10,220 nt of DNA. Origin: Thermoanaerobaculia bacterium. GTDB lineage: Bacteria; Acidobacteriota; Thermoanaerobaculia; UBA5066. The stretch spans positions 1 to 10,220 of the forward strand of contig JAMQPJ010000478.1 in the NCBI GenBank assembly GCA_023717585.1. Reading direction: 5' to 3'. Positions 1 through 6,838 of this stretch are shown piece after piece. Below the pieces are notes generated by a model. That model was not told the origin of the DNA. It searched no databases and saw only the letters and a program-made list of their open reading frames with translations. Each line of letters opens with the position of its first letter. Position 1 is the first letter of the stretch. Both the position numbers and the translations under genes were made by a program.

Positions 1-100
1 GTACGACAGATGGGCCTTCCTTCCCGAGGGTGATCCCGAGCCGGCTCCGTCCTTCGTTTCGCGCTTCCGCGAGGCCTCGCGGGCGGGGGGAGGGCCGTGA
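1..100 (+). CDS. 3' end of an unidentified + strand gene (partial)
   Basis: The frame starting at base 2 is open from the window edge to a TGA at 98-100 and encodes about 32 residues, beginning YDRWAFLPEGDPEPAP and ending in a Gly/Ala/Arg-rich tail. Third codon positions are strongly G/C (about 26 of 32), second positions less so, which is the pattern of real genes in DNA of this composition. It would end 4 bases before the stop codon of the minus-strand lipoprotein gene, giving a tight convergent pair. Nothing in the fragment identifies a function. The other two forward frames look less gene-like: frame 1 stops at 31-33, and frame 3 is an antisense shadow beyond base 105. Confidence 0.5.
   Translation, partial: YDRWAFLPEGDPEPAPSFVSRFREASRAGGGP
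67..82. repeat. 16-bp perfect palindrome near the convergent gene ends
   Basis: CCGCGAGG is followed directly by its reverse complement CCTCGCGG. As RNA it could fold into a 6-bp GC stem with a GGCC loop. It lies inside the last codons of the partial + strand gene and about 22 bases past the stop of the minus-strand lipoprotein gene. It could therefore contribute to transcription termination for that gene, but no T-run follows on the minus strand. In GC-rich DNA a palindrome of this size may also be incidental. Confidence 0.35.
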
Positions 101-104
101 CCCG

Positions 105-620
105 TCACCTCGAAACTTCGACCACTATGCGCGCGCTCGGAGAGCCGTGCGCCGCGAACCAGCCCACGCCTTCCTGCACGAGGTCGAACTCGAGGAGATA
201 CCGGCCCGGCGTTTCCGGCAGGGCGACGCTCGCCCGGAACGCGACGCTTCTCTCCGGCCCGAGGTCGAACGGAAGCGGCGTCCTGAGGCCGTCGTTCACG
301 AGGACGGAATCGTCGAGAGCCCGCCAGTGATACGCGAGGTTCACGACCGGTCCGCTGGCGTTCCACGCCGCCGCTGGCCAGACCTGGTCGCTCTGGTTCG
401 CGACGGTCACCTGCCCCTCGAGTCTTTCGCCGGGGCGGCCGGCGGCCGGAAACCGGGAGAGGTCGATCGAGGCGCGAAAGCCAGACTCGGGCAGGGGCCT
501 CGCGACGTGAAAGCGGACGCATCCGGTCAGGCCGATGACGCCCGCGACGCCCGCGATGGCCGCGCTGCCGCCCGCCGCAAGGGCGCCCGAAAAGACGAGA
601 GCACGCGTCCCGCGAAGCAC
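105..620 (-). CDS. Secreted lipoprotein with one Ig-like domain
   Basis: A 171-residue protein starting at a GTG (618-620) and ending in TGA. The N-terminus has basic residues (R3, R6), a long Ala/Gly/Val hydrophobic stretch, and the lipobox LTGC with the acceptor cysteine at about residue 34. It is therefore predicted to be cleaved by signal peptidase II and anchored to a membrane. The mature part is a single beta-rich domain: QVTVANQSDQVW, then LAYHWRA, GLRTPLP, ETPGRYLLEFDLVQEGVGWF and a final hydrophobic strand. This arrangement resembles the Ig-like domain found at the C-terminus of many bacterial membrane glycosyltransferases and sugar-related enzymes, and a divergent version closes the glycosyltransferase at 2338-4245. 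The name is from fold pattern only and the ligand is unknown. The GTG is the only usable start that keeps the whole signal sequence; a short G-run lies just upstream. Its 5' end overlaps the most likely 5' end of the divergent membrane protein gene, so one of the two starts may be wrong. Confidence 0.75.
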   Translation of the reverse strand: MLRGTRALVFSGALAAGGSAAIAGVAGVIGLTGCVRFHVARPLPESGFRASIDLSRFPAAGRPGERLEGQVTVANQSDQVWPAAAWNASGPVVNLAYHWRALDDSVLVNDGLRTPLPFDLGPERSVAFRASVALPETPGRYLLEFDLVQEGVGWFAAHGSPSARIVVEVSR

Positions 621-2315
621 GCCCCCGAGTCTACGCGGGGGTTCGCGGCCGGCTGGAAGGGCTGGGCGCTCCTGACGTTTCTCGTCTGGGGCCTCTTCGC
701 GTTCGACCACGGCCTCTATCAGGACGACGTGTCGATGCTCTCGATCGCCCAGGCGTCCCGTGTCTCTCCGGGTCTGCCCGCCGCGCTCTGGGCTCCCATG
801 GGCACGCCGACCCGGCGGCTCCTCGGGCTGCCGTTCATCCTCGCGTCGGCCGCTTCTCAGCCCGTCCTTTTCCTGCAGCTCTTCTACGGCTGCGTCTGGC
901 TCGCGATCGGGTGGGCCGCTGCCCGGCTCACGAAGAGCCTGTTCCCGGGAGCCTCGCGGACGGCGTGGCTCGCGGGCGCGCTCACGGTCACGGCGACGAG
1001 CGACTTCCTCACGAACAGCCTCGTCGCGACGGGTTACAACGTCTGCGTCCTTCTCGGGATTCTCGCGCTCGACTCGGGAGTGCGTTTCGTGCGCGGCGGG
1101 AAGGCCGTCTGGCTCGCCTGTGCCTGCGCCTGCGCGCTCGGCAGCGTGTACACGATCGACGGCGCCGCCGTGGCCCTCGCGCTGGCGCCGCTCCTCTTCC
1201 TCGTCGCCGCCGGAGGCTTCACCGCGCGCGCTCTCGTCCTCTGGGCCGCGTGGGGCGCCGCCCTCGCGCCTTACGGCCTGACGATGCTCGCGGGCTTCCG
1301 CGATCCGGTGAACTACCTCGCGGTCGCCTCGCTGCCGTTGTCGCCCGTCGAGAGGCTCACGCACACGTTCATCCTCGCCGCGAACAACGTGCTCCCGTGG
1401 CAGTGGGCGCTCGACCGGCCCCCGTTCGGCGAGCCGCCGCCCCACGTCCTGCCGCCGTGGCTCGCGCTCGCCGCGGCCGCCGCGGGCCTCGCGATCCTCC
1501 GGCACGGCTTACGACACGCCGGAGAAGATAGTGAAGCGGTCGGCGCGGCCCAACCGGGTCCCATCCTCGCGTGGCTCGCCGCGGCAGTGCTCCTCTCGAA
1601 CACCGCGTACGCCGCCGTCCAGTTCTCGGAGAACTTCTACAGGACGCACGTCCTGACGCGCGTACTGACCTCGATCGTCGTCGCCTGGGCCGCGGGCCGG
1701 CTGCTCGCGCGCCGGGACCGCGGCCGCTTCCTCGGTGGCGCGCTCGCGGGCACGTTCCTGGCCTGCGGCGTCGCCGGCGGCATCGAGCGGCAGGACTACT
1801 ACCTCTCGATCTGGAGACGGCACCGCGCGGAGCTGACGTCGATCCTCGAGCAGGTTCCCCGCGCGCGGCCCGGCACGGATCTCCTCCTCGTCGCCCCGTA
1901 CGACCCCGGCTTTCAGGCGACGGAAGTGCCGTATCTCGCGAAGAGGTGGGCGACGCTCCTCTACCCGGATCCGGCCTTCGGCCCCGCGCTCTTTCTGTGG
2001 TCGAAGGATGCGGGGAGCGAATGCCTGCCGGAACCCGGCGGTTTCCGCTGCGTCGAGTACGAGGAGCAGACCTGCTTCGCGAAGGGCACGTGTCCCGGCC
2101 GAAAGCTGGAGTGGGCGAAGACGATCGTTCTCGTGTGGGACCCGGCGGCCGGGAGGTTCACGCTCGCGGACGAGGTTCCCGAGAGCCTCCTCGGCGGCAG
2201 AGCGGGGCCGGGAGACTCCTATCGCCCGCGCTCGCTCGTCCTCCCGGGCGGTCCCGATCCACGCGTCGGCGGCATCCTCGTCCCCGAGCGCGGCCTCGCG
2301 CGCGCGTTTCCCTGA
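507..2315 (+). CDS. Polytopic membrane protein resembling a GT-C glycosyltransferase
   Basis: From GTG 507 this would be 602 residues. Residues 1-45 look like noise (Asp/Arg/Ala-rich, antisense to the lipoprotein gene). Convincing protein begins near residue 50 with a transmembrane segment, followed by the loop FDHGLYQDDVSML (Asp pair at 73-74). An acidic pair in the first extracytoplasmic loop is the usual place for catalytic acidic residues in GT-C enzymes that use polyprenyl-phosphate sugars. About ten hydrophobic segments follow to roughly residue 430. The last ~170 residues are a soluble domain with four cysteines (506, 515, 523, 529) that could form two disulfides outside the membrane. 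No family-defining signature was recognised, so the enzymatic role and substrate are inferred. The start is unresolved: between GTG 507 and TM1 there is no ATG, GTG or TTG in frame, and the next starts (GTG 729, ATG 735) would remove TM1 and the Asp pair. The gene converges on the next one with a 22-base gap. Confidence 0.7.
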   Translation: MKADASGQADDARDARDGRAAARRKGARKDESTRPAKHAPESTRGFAAGWKGWALLTFLVWGLFAFDHGLYQDDVSMLSIAQASRVSPGLPAALWAPMGTPTRRLLGLPFILASAASQPVLFLQLFYGCVWLAIGWAAARLTKSLFPGASRTAWLAGALTVTATSDFLTNSLVATGYNVCVLLGILALDSGVRFVRGGKAVWLACACACALGSVYTIDGAAVALALAPLLFLVAAGGFTARALVLWAAWGAALAPYGLTMLAGFRDPVNYLAVASLPLSPVERLTHTFILAANNVLPWQWALDRPPFGEPPPHVLPPWLALAAAAAGLAILRHGLRHAGEDSEAVGAAQPGPILAWLAAAVLLSNTAYAAVQFSENFYRTHVLTRVLTSIVVAWAAGRLLARRDRGRFLGGALAGTFLACGVAGGIERQDYYLSIWRRHRAELTSILEQVPRARPGTDLLLVAPYDPGFQATEVPYLAKRWATLLYPDPAFGPALFLWSKDAGSECLPEPGGFRCVEYEEQTCFAKGTCPGRKLEWAKTIVLVWDPAAGRFTLADEVPESLLGGRAGPGDSYRPRSLVLPGGPDPRVGGILVPERGLARAFP

Positions 2316-2337
2316 GCGCCGGGCGCGCCTCGCGCGG

Positions 2338-4245
2338 TCAGCGCGCGACGTCGACGGACTTCCGGAAGACCGCGCCGCCCTTCTCGCCGAAGGGTGCGAT
2401 CCCCTGTTGCTCGAGATCCAGCGCGAGAACGTAGGCTCCGGGAGCGGCGGGCGCCACGAGCGCGAAATCGAGGGTCGCCGCTTCGCCCGGCAGGACGCGC
2501 CGGCCGGGAGTCGCGAAAGCCTGCGCGCTCGAAACGGGTCCCGTCCAGCTCGCGAGAAGCCGGATCGAATGCATGAACGTGCAGGGCCCCTCGTTCGTGA
2601 CCCTCACCGACGCGCGTGCCGTCTCTCCGGGAGCCAGGCGCCCGGGAACGGAGGCGCCGCTCCAGGACACGCGATAGGCGGCGGCGGGCATCGGCAGCGT
2701 GCCCGCCCGGCCGATCAGCGCGACGGTCGCGCGCGGAAGCGCGTGAAAGATCGCGAAGGCCCCCGCGGCGCGCTCGACGAACGGCTCGCCCCCCTCGACG
2801 AGATAGCGCCGGAAGCACGCGTCGCGCGGCGGCAGGAGAACGACGGCGGGGTCCGGAGCCGCCCGGACCGCCTCGACGAGCGAGGCTTCGCGGGCGCCGT
2901 CCTCGCGCGGGATCGGGGTCGCGAGGATCTCGCCTTTCGACTCGAACGTCACGCGGTACGCCGTCCAGTAGTTCGCCCAGGCGCGGGTCACACCCTCCGT
3001 CCGGAGCGCCGCGAGGAGCGGCTCGAGCGGCCCGGAGACCTGCGTGTCGTCCGCGTCCCCGAGATGGCGGTACGCCTTCACCGCACCCGAGACCTGCGCG
3101 GCGACGAGCAGACCGAGCGCCGCGAGGCCCGCGGCCGCGAGCGATCGCCGGTTCCCCCTGAACAGCGAAGCGAGAGAGATCCCGAGGAGAGGCGCGAGCG
3201 CCGCGTAGGCCGCGACGAGATAGCGCGGCTCAGACGGCGTGAGCCGGGCCGAGAGAACCGTCGCCGCGGCGAGCGCGAGGAGCGCCCCGAAGAGAAGGCG
3301 GACGCGCCGGTCCCGCCGGGCCAGCCCGAGCGCCGGAACGAGAAGAACCGCGACGAGAAGGGGAACGGCGACGAGCGCCCCGGGAAAGGAAGCGTGCGGA
3401 TCACCCGTGAAGTGCGGCCGCGCGGCCCCGAGGAGGACGGGCAGCGACTCCGTGAAGAAACCCTTTGCGTTCGCGAGGAGACCCGCGCCGGCCGCGGGCG
3501 CCATCTCGGGCGCCCGGAGGCTCGCCCAGCCGTGGCGCGCGTTCCAGATCAGCCACGGAGCGGCGCCCACCGCAGCGCCGAGCGCGTAGCCCGCCAGCGC
3601 GCGAGCCCCGGGCCGGGGCCGCCGCCGGCCGACGAGCCAAAGAAGAGCCACGCCGGCCACCGGCAGCGTGACCGGCGTGACCCAGAATCCCAGCCCGGCC
3701 GCGAAGCCGAGGAGAAGGCAGGCACCGGACGCCGGGCGACCCGCGGCGAGCCGCTCGTCCGCCGCCAGCGCGAGGGCGAGCGACGCCAGGCCGAGGAGGG
3801 CGACGCTCGCGTAGGCGCCATCGGACGTGAGGACCTTGTACGGCAGGAAGAAAGGCGGCGCGGCGAGAAAGAGCGCCGAGACGAGCGCCGCCTCTCGTCC
3901 GAAGAAGCGCCGCGTCAGCGCGACCGCACCGGCGAGAAAGACCGCGTAGAGGACCACGAGGAGACCGCGGTAGACCGCCGGCGATTCGCCGAAGATCGAG
4001 AACGCTCCCGCGAGGAGATGCGGCTCGAGGGAGCCGCCGTACGTCGAGCCCCAGTAGAAGACCGGATGACCCTTCCCCGCGAGAATGTCGCGGGCCATGA
4101 GCGCGGGCACGGCCTGATCCGCGCCGCGGGGGATGCGGGAAGACGCGAGGAGCCAGCCGGTCAGGCCGGCCGAAACCGCTCCAAGCGTGACGAACGGGGC
4201 CTCAACGGCAAACGGAGAACCATCCCGAGGCCGCTCGCGTTCCAC
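2338..4245 (-). CDS. GT-C family (GT39/PMT-like) membrane glycosyltransferase with C-terminal Ig-like domain
   Basis: A 635-residue protein predicted to transfer a sugar from a polyprenyl-phosphate donor on the outer face of the cytoplasmic membrane. TM1 (about 15-36) is followed by the loop GADQAVPALMARDIL (D43), then FYWGSTYGGSLEPH (residues 64-76, E74); this DxxxxALMArdI plus YGGSLE pattern is typical of GT39/PMT_2-type enzymes. About ten hydrophobic segments run to residue 370, including PSEPRYLVAAYAALAPL, a conserved late-loop pattern of such transferases. A soluble region follows, and residues ~521-635 form a beta-rich Ig-like domain (GETARASVRVTNEG, then VLPGEAATLDFAL, then PGAYVLALDLEQQGI) related to the lipoprotein at 105-620. 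The start used is GTG 4243-4245. No Shine-Dalgarno site precedes it, because a strong hairpin ends only 13 bases upstream. The next in-frame ATG (residue 50) would delete TM1. Donor and acceptor are unknown; nearby secreted proteins are possible acceptors, but that is a guess. Confidence 0.85.
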   Translation of the reverse strand: MERERPRDGSPFAVEAPFVTLGAVSAGLTGWLLASSRIPRGADQAVPALMARDILAGKGHPVFYWGSTYGGSLEPHLLAGAFSIFGESPAVYRGLLVVLYAVFLAGAVALTRRFFGREAALVSALFLAAPPFFLPYKVLTSDGAYASVALLGLASLALALAADERLAAGRPASGACLLLGFAAGLGFWVTPVTLPVAGVALLWLVGRRRPRPGARALAGYALGAAVGAAPWLIWNARHGWASLRAPEMAPAAGAGLLANAKGFFTESLPVLLGAARPHFTGDPHASFPGALVAVPLLVAVLLVPALGLARRDRRVRLLFGALLALAAATVLSARLTPSEPRYLVAAYAALAPLLGISLASLFRGNRRSLAAAGLAALGLLVAAQVSGAVKAYRHLGDADDTQVSGPLEPLLAALRTEGVTRAWANYWTAYRVTFESKGEILATPIPREDGAREASLVEAVRAAPDPAVVLLPPRDACFRRYLVEGGEPFVERAAGAFAIFHALPRATVALIGRAGTLPMPAAAYRVSWSGASVPGRLAPGETARASVRVTNEGPCTFMHSIRLLASWTGPVSSAQAFATPGRRVLPGEAATLDFALVAPAAPGAYVLALDLEQQGIAPFGEKGGAVFRKSVDVAR

Positions 4246-4258
4246 GCCCGTGAATGGT

Positions 4259-4290
4259 ACCCGGGGCCGCGCAAGGCGCGAGCCCCGGGT
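4259..4290 (-). terminator. Strong GC-rich hairpin after the small module gene
   Basis: The arms ACCCGGGGC (4259-4267) and GCCCCGGGT (4282-4290) pair perfectly over 9 bp. Inside them CGCGC (4268-4272) pairs with GCGCG (4276-4280), leaving one unpaired A at 4281 and an AAG loop. The hairpin starts 9 bases past the TAA of the gene at 4300-4785 and ends 13 bases before the GTG of the glycosyltransferase gene. There is no T-run, so it is not a textbook intrinsic terminator, but hairpins of this kind are common at gene ends in high-GC bacteria. It could instead act as an mRNA 3' stabiliser or limit expression of the gene behind it. Confidence 0.6.
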
Positions 4291-4299
4291 GACACGGAC

Positions 4300-4785
4300 T
4301 TACTTGAAGTAGCCGGTGACGTCGAGGACGGCGTGAAGGCTGCCGGTGCCCGACGCGGTGCCGTACGCAATCGACAGGTCGCAGTTCCCGAGCGGGCAGG
4401 CGACCGGATTGAGCGAGAGCGGCACGACCGCGCCGTTCGCGAGGGCGGGCTCGCCCGCGAGGAAGTTGATCGTGGACACGACCGGGAACACGCCGCCGGA
4501 GGGCCACATGCTGAAGAACCCGTCGGTGTTCGGGAAGACGACCGTCGCATTCAGGGAGACCGCCTTGGCGTCGGGGGGAATGCCGCACACGTTCTTGATG
4601 ATCACCTTCCGCTCGGTGGCCGCAGGGATGATCCCGCCGGACCCCGAACGCGTGTCGACGGCGCGACACGGCGTGACGGCGTAGAACTGAAGGCCCTGCT
4701 GCGCCTCGGCCGGCTGCGAGAACGCTCCGGCGACGACGAAGGGGAGGGCGAGAACGAGACCACGGCCGAAACGAATACTTCTCAT
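4300..4785 (-). CDS. Small secreted protein consisting of the shared C-terminal module alone
   Basis: A 161-residue protein with a clear Sec signal peptide (RSIRFGR, then a hydrophobic core, cleavage probably after AEA at 26-28). The rest, residues 37-161, is one copy of the module that ends the three genes upstream: TPCRAVDTR (38-46), NVCGIPPDAKAVSLNATV (65-82), VSTINFLAGE (103-112) and the closing AVLDVTGYFK (152-161). Cysteines 40 and 67 match the conserved pair in the other copies. An extra pair (130, 135) lies in a longer insert, and the usual GPLGGP segment is replaced by GSGGIIPAAT. The closing motif has Thr where the others have Asn. The start is secure: ATG 4783-4785 with AGGAGG six bases upstream. 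It lies 103 bases after the beta-propeller gene and has its own ribosome binding site, so it may be translated more strongly than its neighbours. No enzymatic motif is visible. It shows that the module can exist without a partner domain. Confidence 0.85.
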   Translation of the reverse strand: MRSIRFGRGLVLALPFVVAGAFSQPAEAQQGLQFYAVTPCRAVDTRSGSGGIIPAATERKVIIKNVCGIPPDAKAVSLNATVVFPNTDGFFSMWPSGGVFPVVSTINFLAGEPALANGAVVPLSLNPVACPLGNCDLSIAYGTASGTGSLHAVLDVTGYFK

Positions 4786-4888
4786 GGACAGCCTCCTGGT
4801 TCCTACGCTTTTGCGGAATCTACTACGGTTCCTCGCTGATGTGGGCGAGATTCTATCTCAAGTCGGTTCAGGGGGTAGTGTCGGCGTC
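4786..4888 (-). other. 103-base intergenic region with a small inverted repeat
   Basis: This is the only sizeable gap inside the run of four exported-protein genes. It is less GC-rich than its surroundings. GAGAT and ATCTC form a 5-bp inverted repeat around TCT at 4847-4859. Minus-strand hexamers such as TAGAAT and TAGATT resemble -10 boxes, but none has a good -35 box at the right distance, so a separate promoter is possible but not shown. No terminator hairpin was seen. Confidence 0.4.
4792..4797 (-). promoter_or_regulatory. Consensus ribosome binding site of the small module gene
   Basis: On the minus strand the sequence AGGAGG stands six bases before ATG 4783-4785. It is the only perfect Shine-Dalgarno sequence next to a chosen start in this window and it fixes this start codon. 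The neighbouring minus-strand genes rely on overlap with the preceding gene or on weak sites. Confidence 0.85.
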
Positions 4889-6838
4889 TCACTGGAAGTA
4901 CCCGTTGACGTCCAGGATGAAATCCGCCGGTGACGTGCAATTGTTGTAAACACTGAACGTAGGGGTAGTTGCGCCGAGGTAGACGAGCGCGTTGTTGGCC
5001 TGGGTCCGAAAAGCCCGGAAGCTGATGGTGCTGGTGCCCGGTTGCGGGACATCGGGAGGGAACAGTATGAGCTCCCCCGGCCCCGCGTTGTTCGTCACCG
5101 TGACATTCGCGGAAATAGAAACGGCGCCGGAGGGGATCCCGCAGACCCCCGACACGTTGAAGCTCCGGGACACCATCGGGGCGAGAGCGGGCCCTCCGAG
5201 GGGGCCGCTGCCGATCCGCGTGTCGAGGACGCGGCAGGGCGGGAGCGGGAAGAAGCTCGTCGCCTCGACCGTCCGCGGGGCGCACGAGCCCGCATTCGGC
5301 GCGAAACCCAGCCGCCTCGAATCGTAGCGGTACGCGCCCCACGCGGGGGGAGTGGACTTGCCCGTCGTCCACGCGTAGACCGCCACGTCGGTGCCGGAGT
5401 GCGCCGCAGCCGCGACGTTCAGGACGCCGTTGTCGACTGCGAGCGCCGCGCTGGAAGCGGCCGCCGGCATGTAGAGCGAGAACTCCCCGGCGGTGTGGGG
5501 CGGACCCGCATCGGTCAACTGAACGCCGGTGTTCGAGAGGATGCAGATCTCGGAGTTCGTCGGGACGAGGACCTCGAGGTTGCCGTTGCCGAGAATGTCG
5601 GCGACGACGGGCTGCCCCGCGTTGGAATTGGTGCCAAAAAACGAGAGAGGCGTTCTCTTCCAGAGGAGTGTGCCGTCTCCCTTGAACGCGTACGCATTGA
5701 AGTTCTGCGCGCTTCCTGTCGAACAGTCGATGTCCGTGACGACGACGTCGAGGATGGTGTCGCCGTTCAGGTCCGCGAGGGCCGGGGACGTCGTGACCTC
5801 GCCCGTCATTCCCCCCATGCCTCCGACGCCGAACCCCGGCAGGAGCTGGCCCGTGCACCGGAGGGCGTAGATCGCGCGTTTGCGAAGGGGAAGAATTCCG
5901 CTCCCGCAGGGAGCCGGGTTGCCGTAGTACGTGCCCGTGCCGAACACGATCTTGGGCGTCCCGTCGCCCGTGATGTCGCCGACGACCGGCGAGCCCTGGA
6001 TGATCTGGTCCACGTCGTACGGAAAGCCGGGGTACTCCTGCGCGAGGTACGTCAGGACGTGCAGCCGTCCGCCGGCGATCGTGGGTGGGACGCCCGGCGG
6101 GTTCGCCGTCGGGTCCGGGTGGCTGTCCGTTCCGATGATGATCTCGAGCTTGCCGTTGCCGTCGAGGTCGTAGAGCACGGGGGAGGAATAAATCGTGTCG
6201 CGGATGAAGAGCGGCCAGCCGCCCGCCTTCTTGATACCGGTGCTCCCGTCGACCGCGTAGATGTGGCCGTCGAACGAGCCCCAGACGACGTCGTTGACAC
6301 CGTCGCCGTCGATGTCGCCGATCGCGGGCGTCGTGACGACGCCTAGGGGAAACTGGCTCCCGCTCGGGATGTCGTTCGCGCTGTTCACGGTCCAGAGAAT
6401 CGTGCCGTCCCTCCTGAACGCGCGGACGCCTCCGACGGTCACCGGATCCGCCGGAGGGTATGGCCCGCCACCGAAGCCGACGACGATGTCGGTGTTCCCG
6501 TTTCCGCCGCCGAGGTTGCCGACGGCGGCGCTGCTCATGACCTGGCCCGGCAGAGTCACGGGCCAGAGGCCGGCGACCACGGAGCCATCGTTGTTCACGA
6601 CGTACAGCTTTTTCGAGCTGGTCCCGAGGATGATCGACTTACCCCCGCCGAGGCCGAGGTCCGCCCAGACGGGTTCGTTCGAAGCGTAGCCCGCCCCGCT
6701 GAGCGCCGTCGGAAACCCCGGCTTCAGGTTCATTCCCGGAGGAGGGGTGTTCTGCGCCGACGCGACGCGCCCACCGGCAATTAGTGCCAGCGAAAACCCT
6801 ATCGTGGCAACGAATTTCGTCCTATTCGTAGTAGCCAT
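4889..6838 (-). CDS. Secreted FG-GAP/VCBS-type beta-propeller protein with shared C-terminal module
   Basis: A 649-residue protein. ATG 6836-6838 is chosen because it gives a good Sec signal peptide (TNRTKFVATIGFSLALIAGG, cleavage after ASA at about 28); an extension to 6892 would only read the antecedent gene's end out of frame. Residues ~40-500 hold repeated propeller blades with loops like those that bind calcium in integrin-type FG-GAP repeats: GDIDGDGVND (174-183), YDLDGNGKLE (223-232), GDITGDGTPK (287-296), ADLNGDTILD (355-364) and ADILGNGNLE (413-422). Two weaker ones lie near 59 and 107, which suggests about seven blades. WGAYRYDSRRLGF (500-512) matches the segment that often closes such propellers. 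Residues 532-649 are the shared module with cysteines 535 and 566. Such propellers usually mediate binding of proteins or glycans outside the cell; no catalytic motif is seen. The start codon lies inside the last codons of the gene before it, so translation is probably coupled. The first ~30 codons are noticeably more AT-rich than the rest. Confidence 0.88.
   Translation of the reverse strand: MATTNRTKFVATIGFSLALIAGGRVASAQNTPPPGMNLKPGFPTALSGAGYASNEPVWADLGLGGGKSIILGTSSKKLYVVNNDGSVVAGLWPVTLPGQVMSSAAVGNLGGGNGNTDIVVGFGGGPYPPADPVTVGGVRAFRRDGTILWTVNSANDIPSGSQFPLGVVTTPAIGDIDGDGVNDVVWGSFDGHIYAVDGSTGIKKAGGWPLFIRDTIYSSPVLYDLDGNGKLEIIIGTDSHPDPTANPPGVPPTIAGGRLHVLTYLAQEYPGFPYDVDQIIQGSPVVGDITGDGTPKIVFGTGTYYGNPAPCGSGILPLRKRAIYALRCTGQLLPGFGVGGMGGMTGEVTTSPALADLNGDTILDVVVTDIDCSTGSAQNFNAYAFKGDGTLLWKRTPLSFFGTNSNAGQPVVADILGNGNLEVLVPTNSEICILSNTGVQLTDAGPPHTAGEFSLYMPAAASSAALAVDNGVLNVAAAAHSGTDVAVYAWTTGKSTPPAWGAYRYDSRRLGFAPNAGSCAPRTVEATSFFPLPPCRVLDTRIGSGPLGGPALAPMVSRSFNVSGVCGIPSGAVSISANVTVTNNAGPGELILFPPDVPQPGTSTISFRAFRTQANNALVYLGATTPTFSVYNNCTSPADFILDVNGYFQ
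6822..6838 (-). promoter_or_regulatory. 17-base stop/start overlap placed in the module's closing codons
   Basis: The preceding gene ends with codons for DVNGYYE and a TAG at 6822-6824. The AAT GGC codons for Asn-Gly contain the ATG that starts the propeller gene, in another frame. No good Shine-Dalgarno sequence precedes it, so re-initiation by ribosomes that have just finished the upstream protein is the likely mode of translation. Confidence 0.7.

Noticed and set aside
30..506. Upstream extension of the + strand membrane protein to ATG 30
   Set aside because: This part is Arg/Glu/Asp-rich and lies opposite the well-formed lipoprotein domain, so it is treated as a shadow although the frame is open.
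2296..2337. Possible bidirectional terminator between the converging membrane protein genes
   Set aside because: Only short GCGCGC-type self-complementary runs are present, as expected in such GC-rich DNA; no clear stem-loop with a T-run.
2008..4839. A 943-codon open frame on the + strand, opposite the glycosyltransferase and small module genes
   Set aside because: The product is almost wholly Arg, Glu, Gly and Ala with no hydrophobic core or domain. It is the antisense shadow expected when G/C-ending codons are read on the other strand, while the minus-strand products show clear domains and signal peptides.
5042..6346. Long + strand open frame opposite the propeller gene
   Set aside because: Arg/Asp/Val-rich low-complexity translation, antisense to a gene with repeated calcium-loop motifs and a signal peptide.
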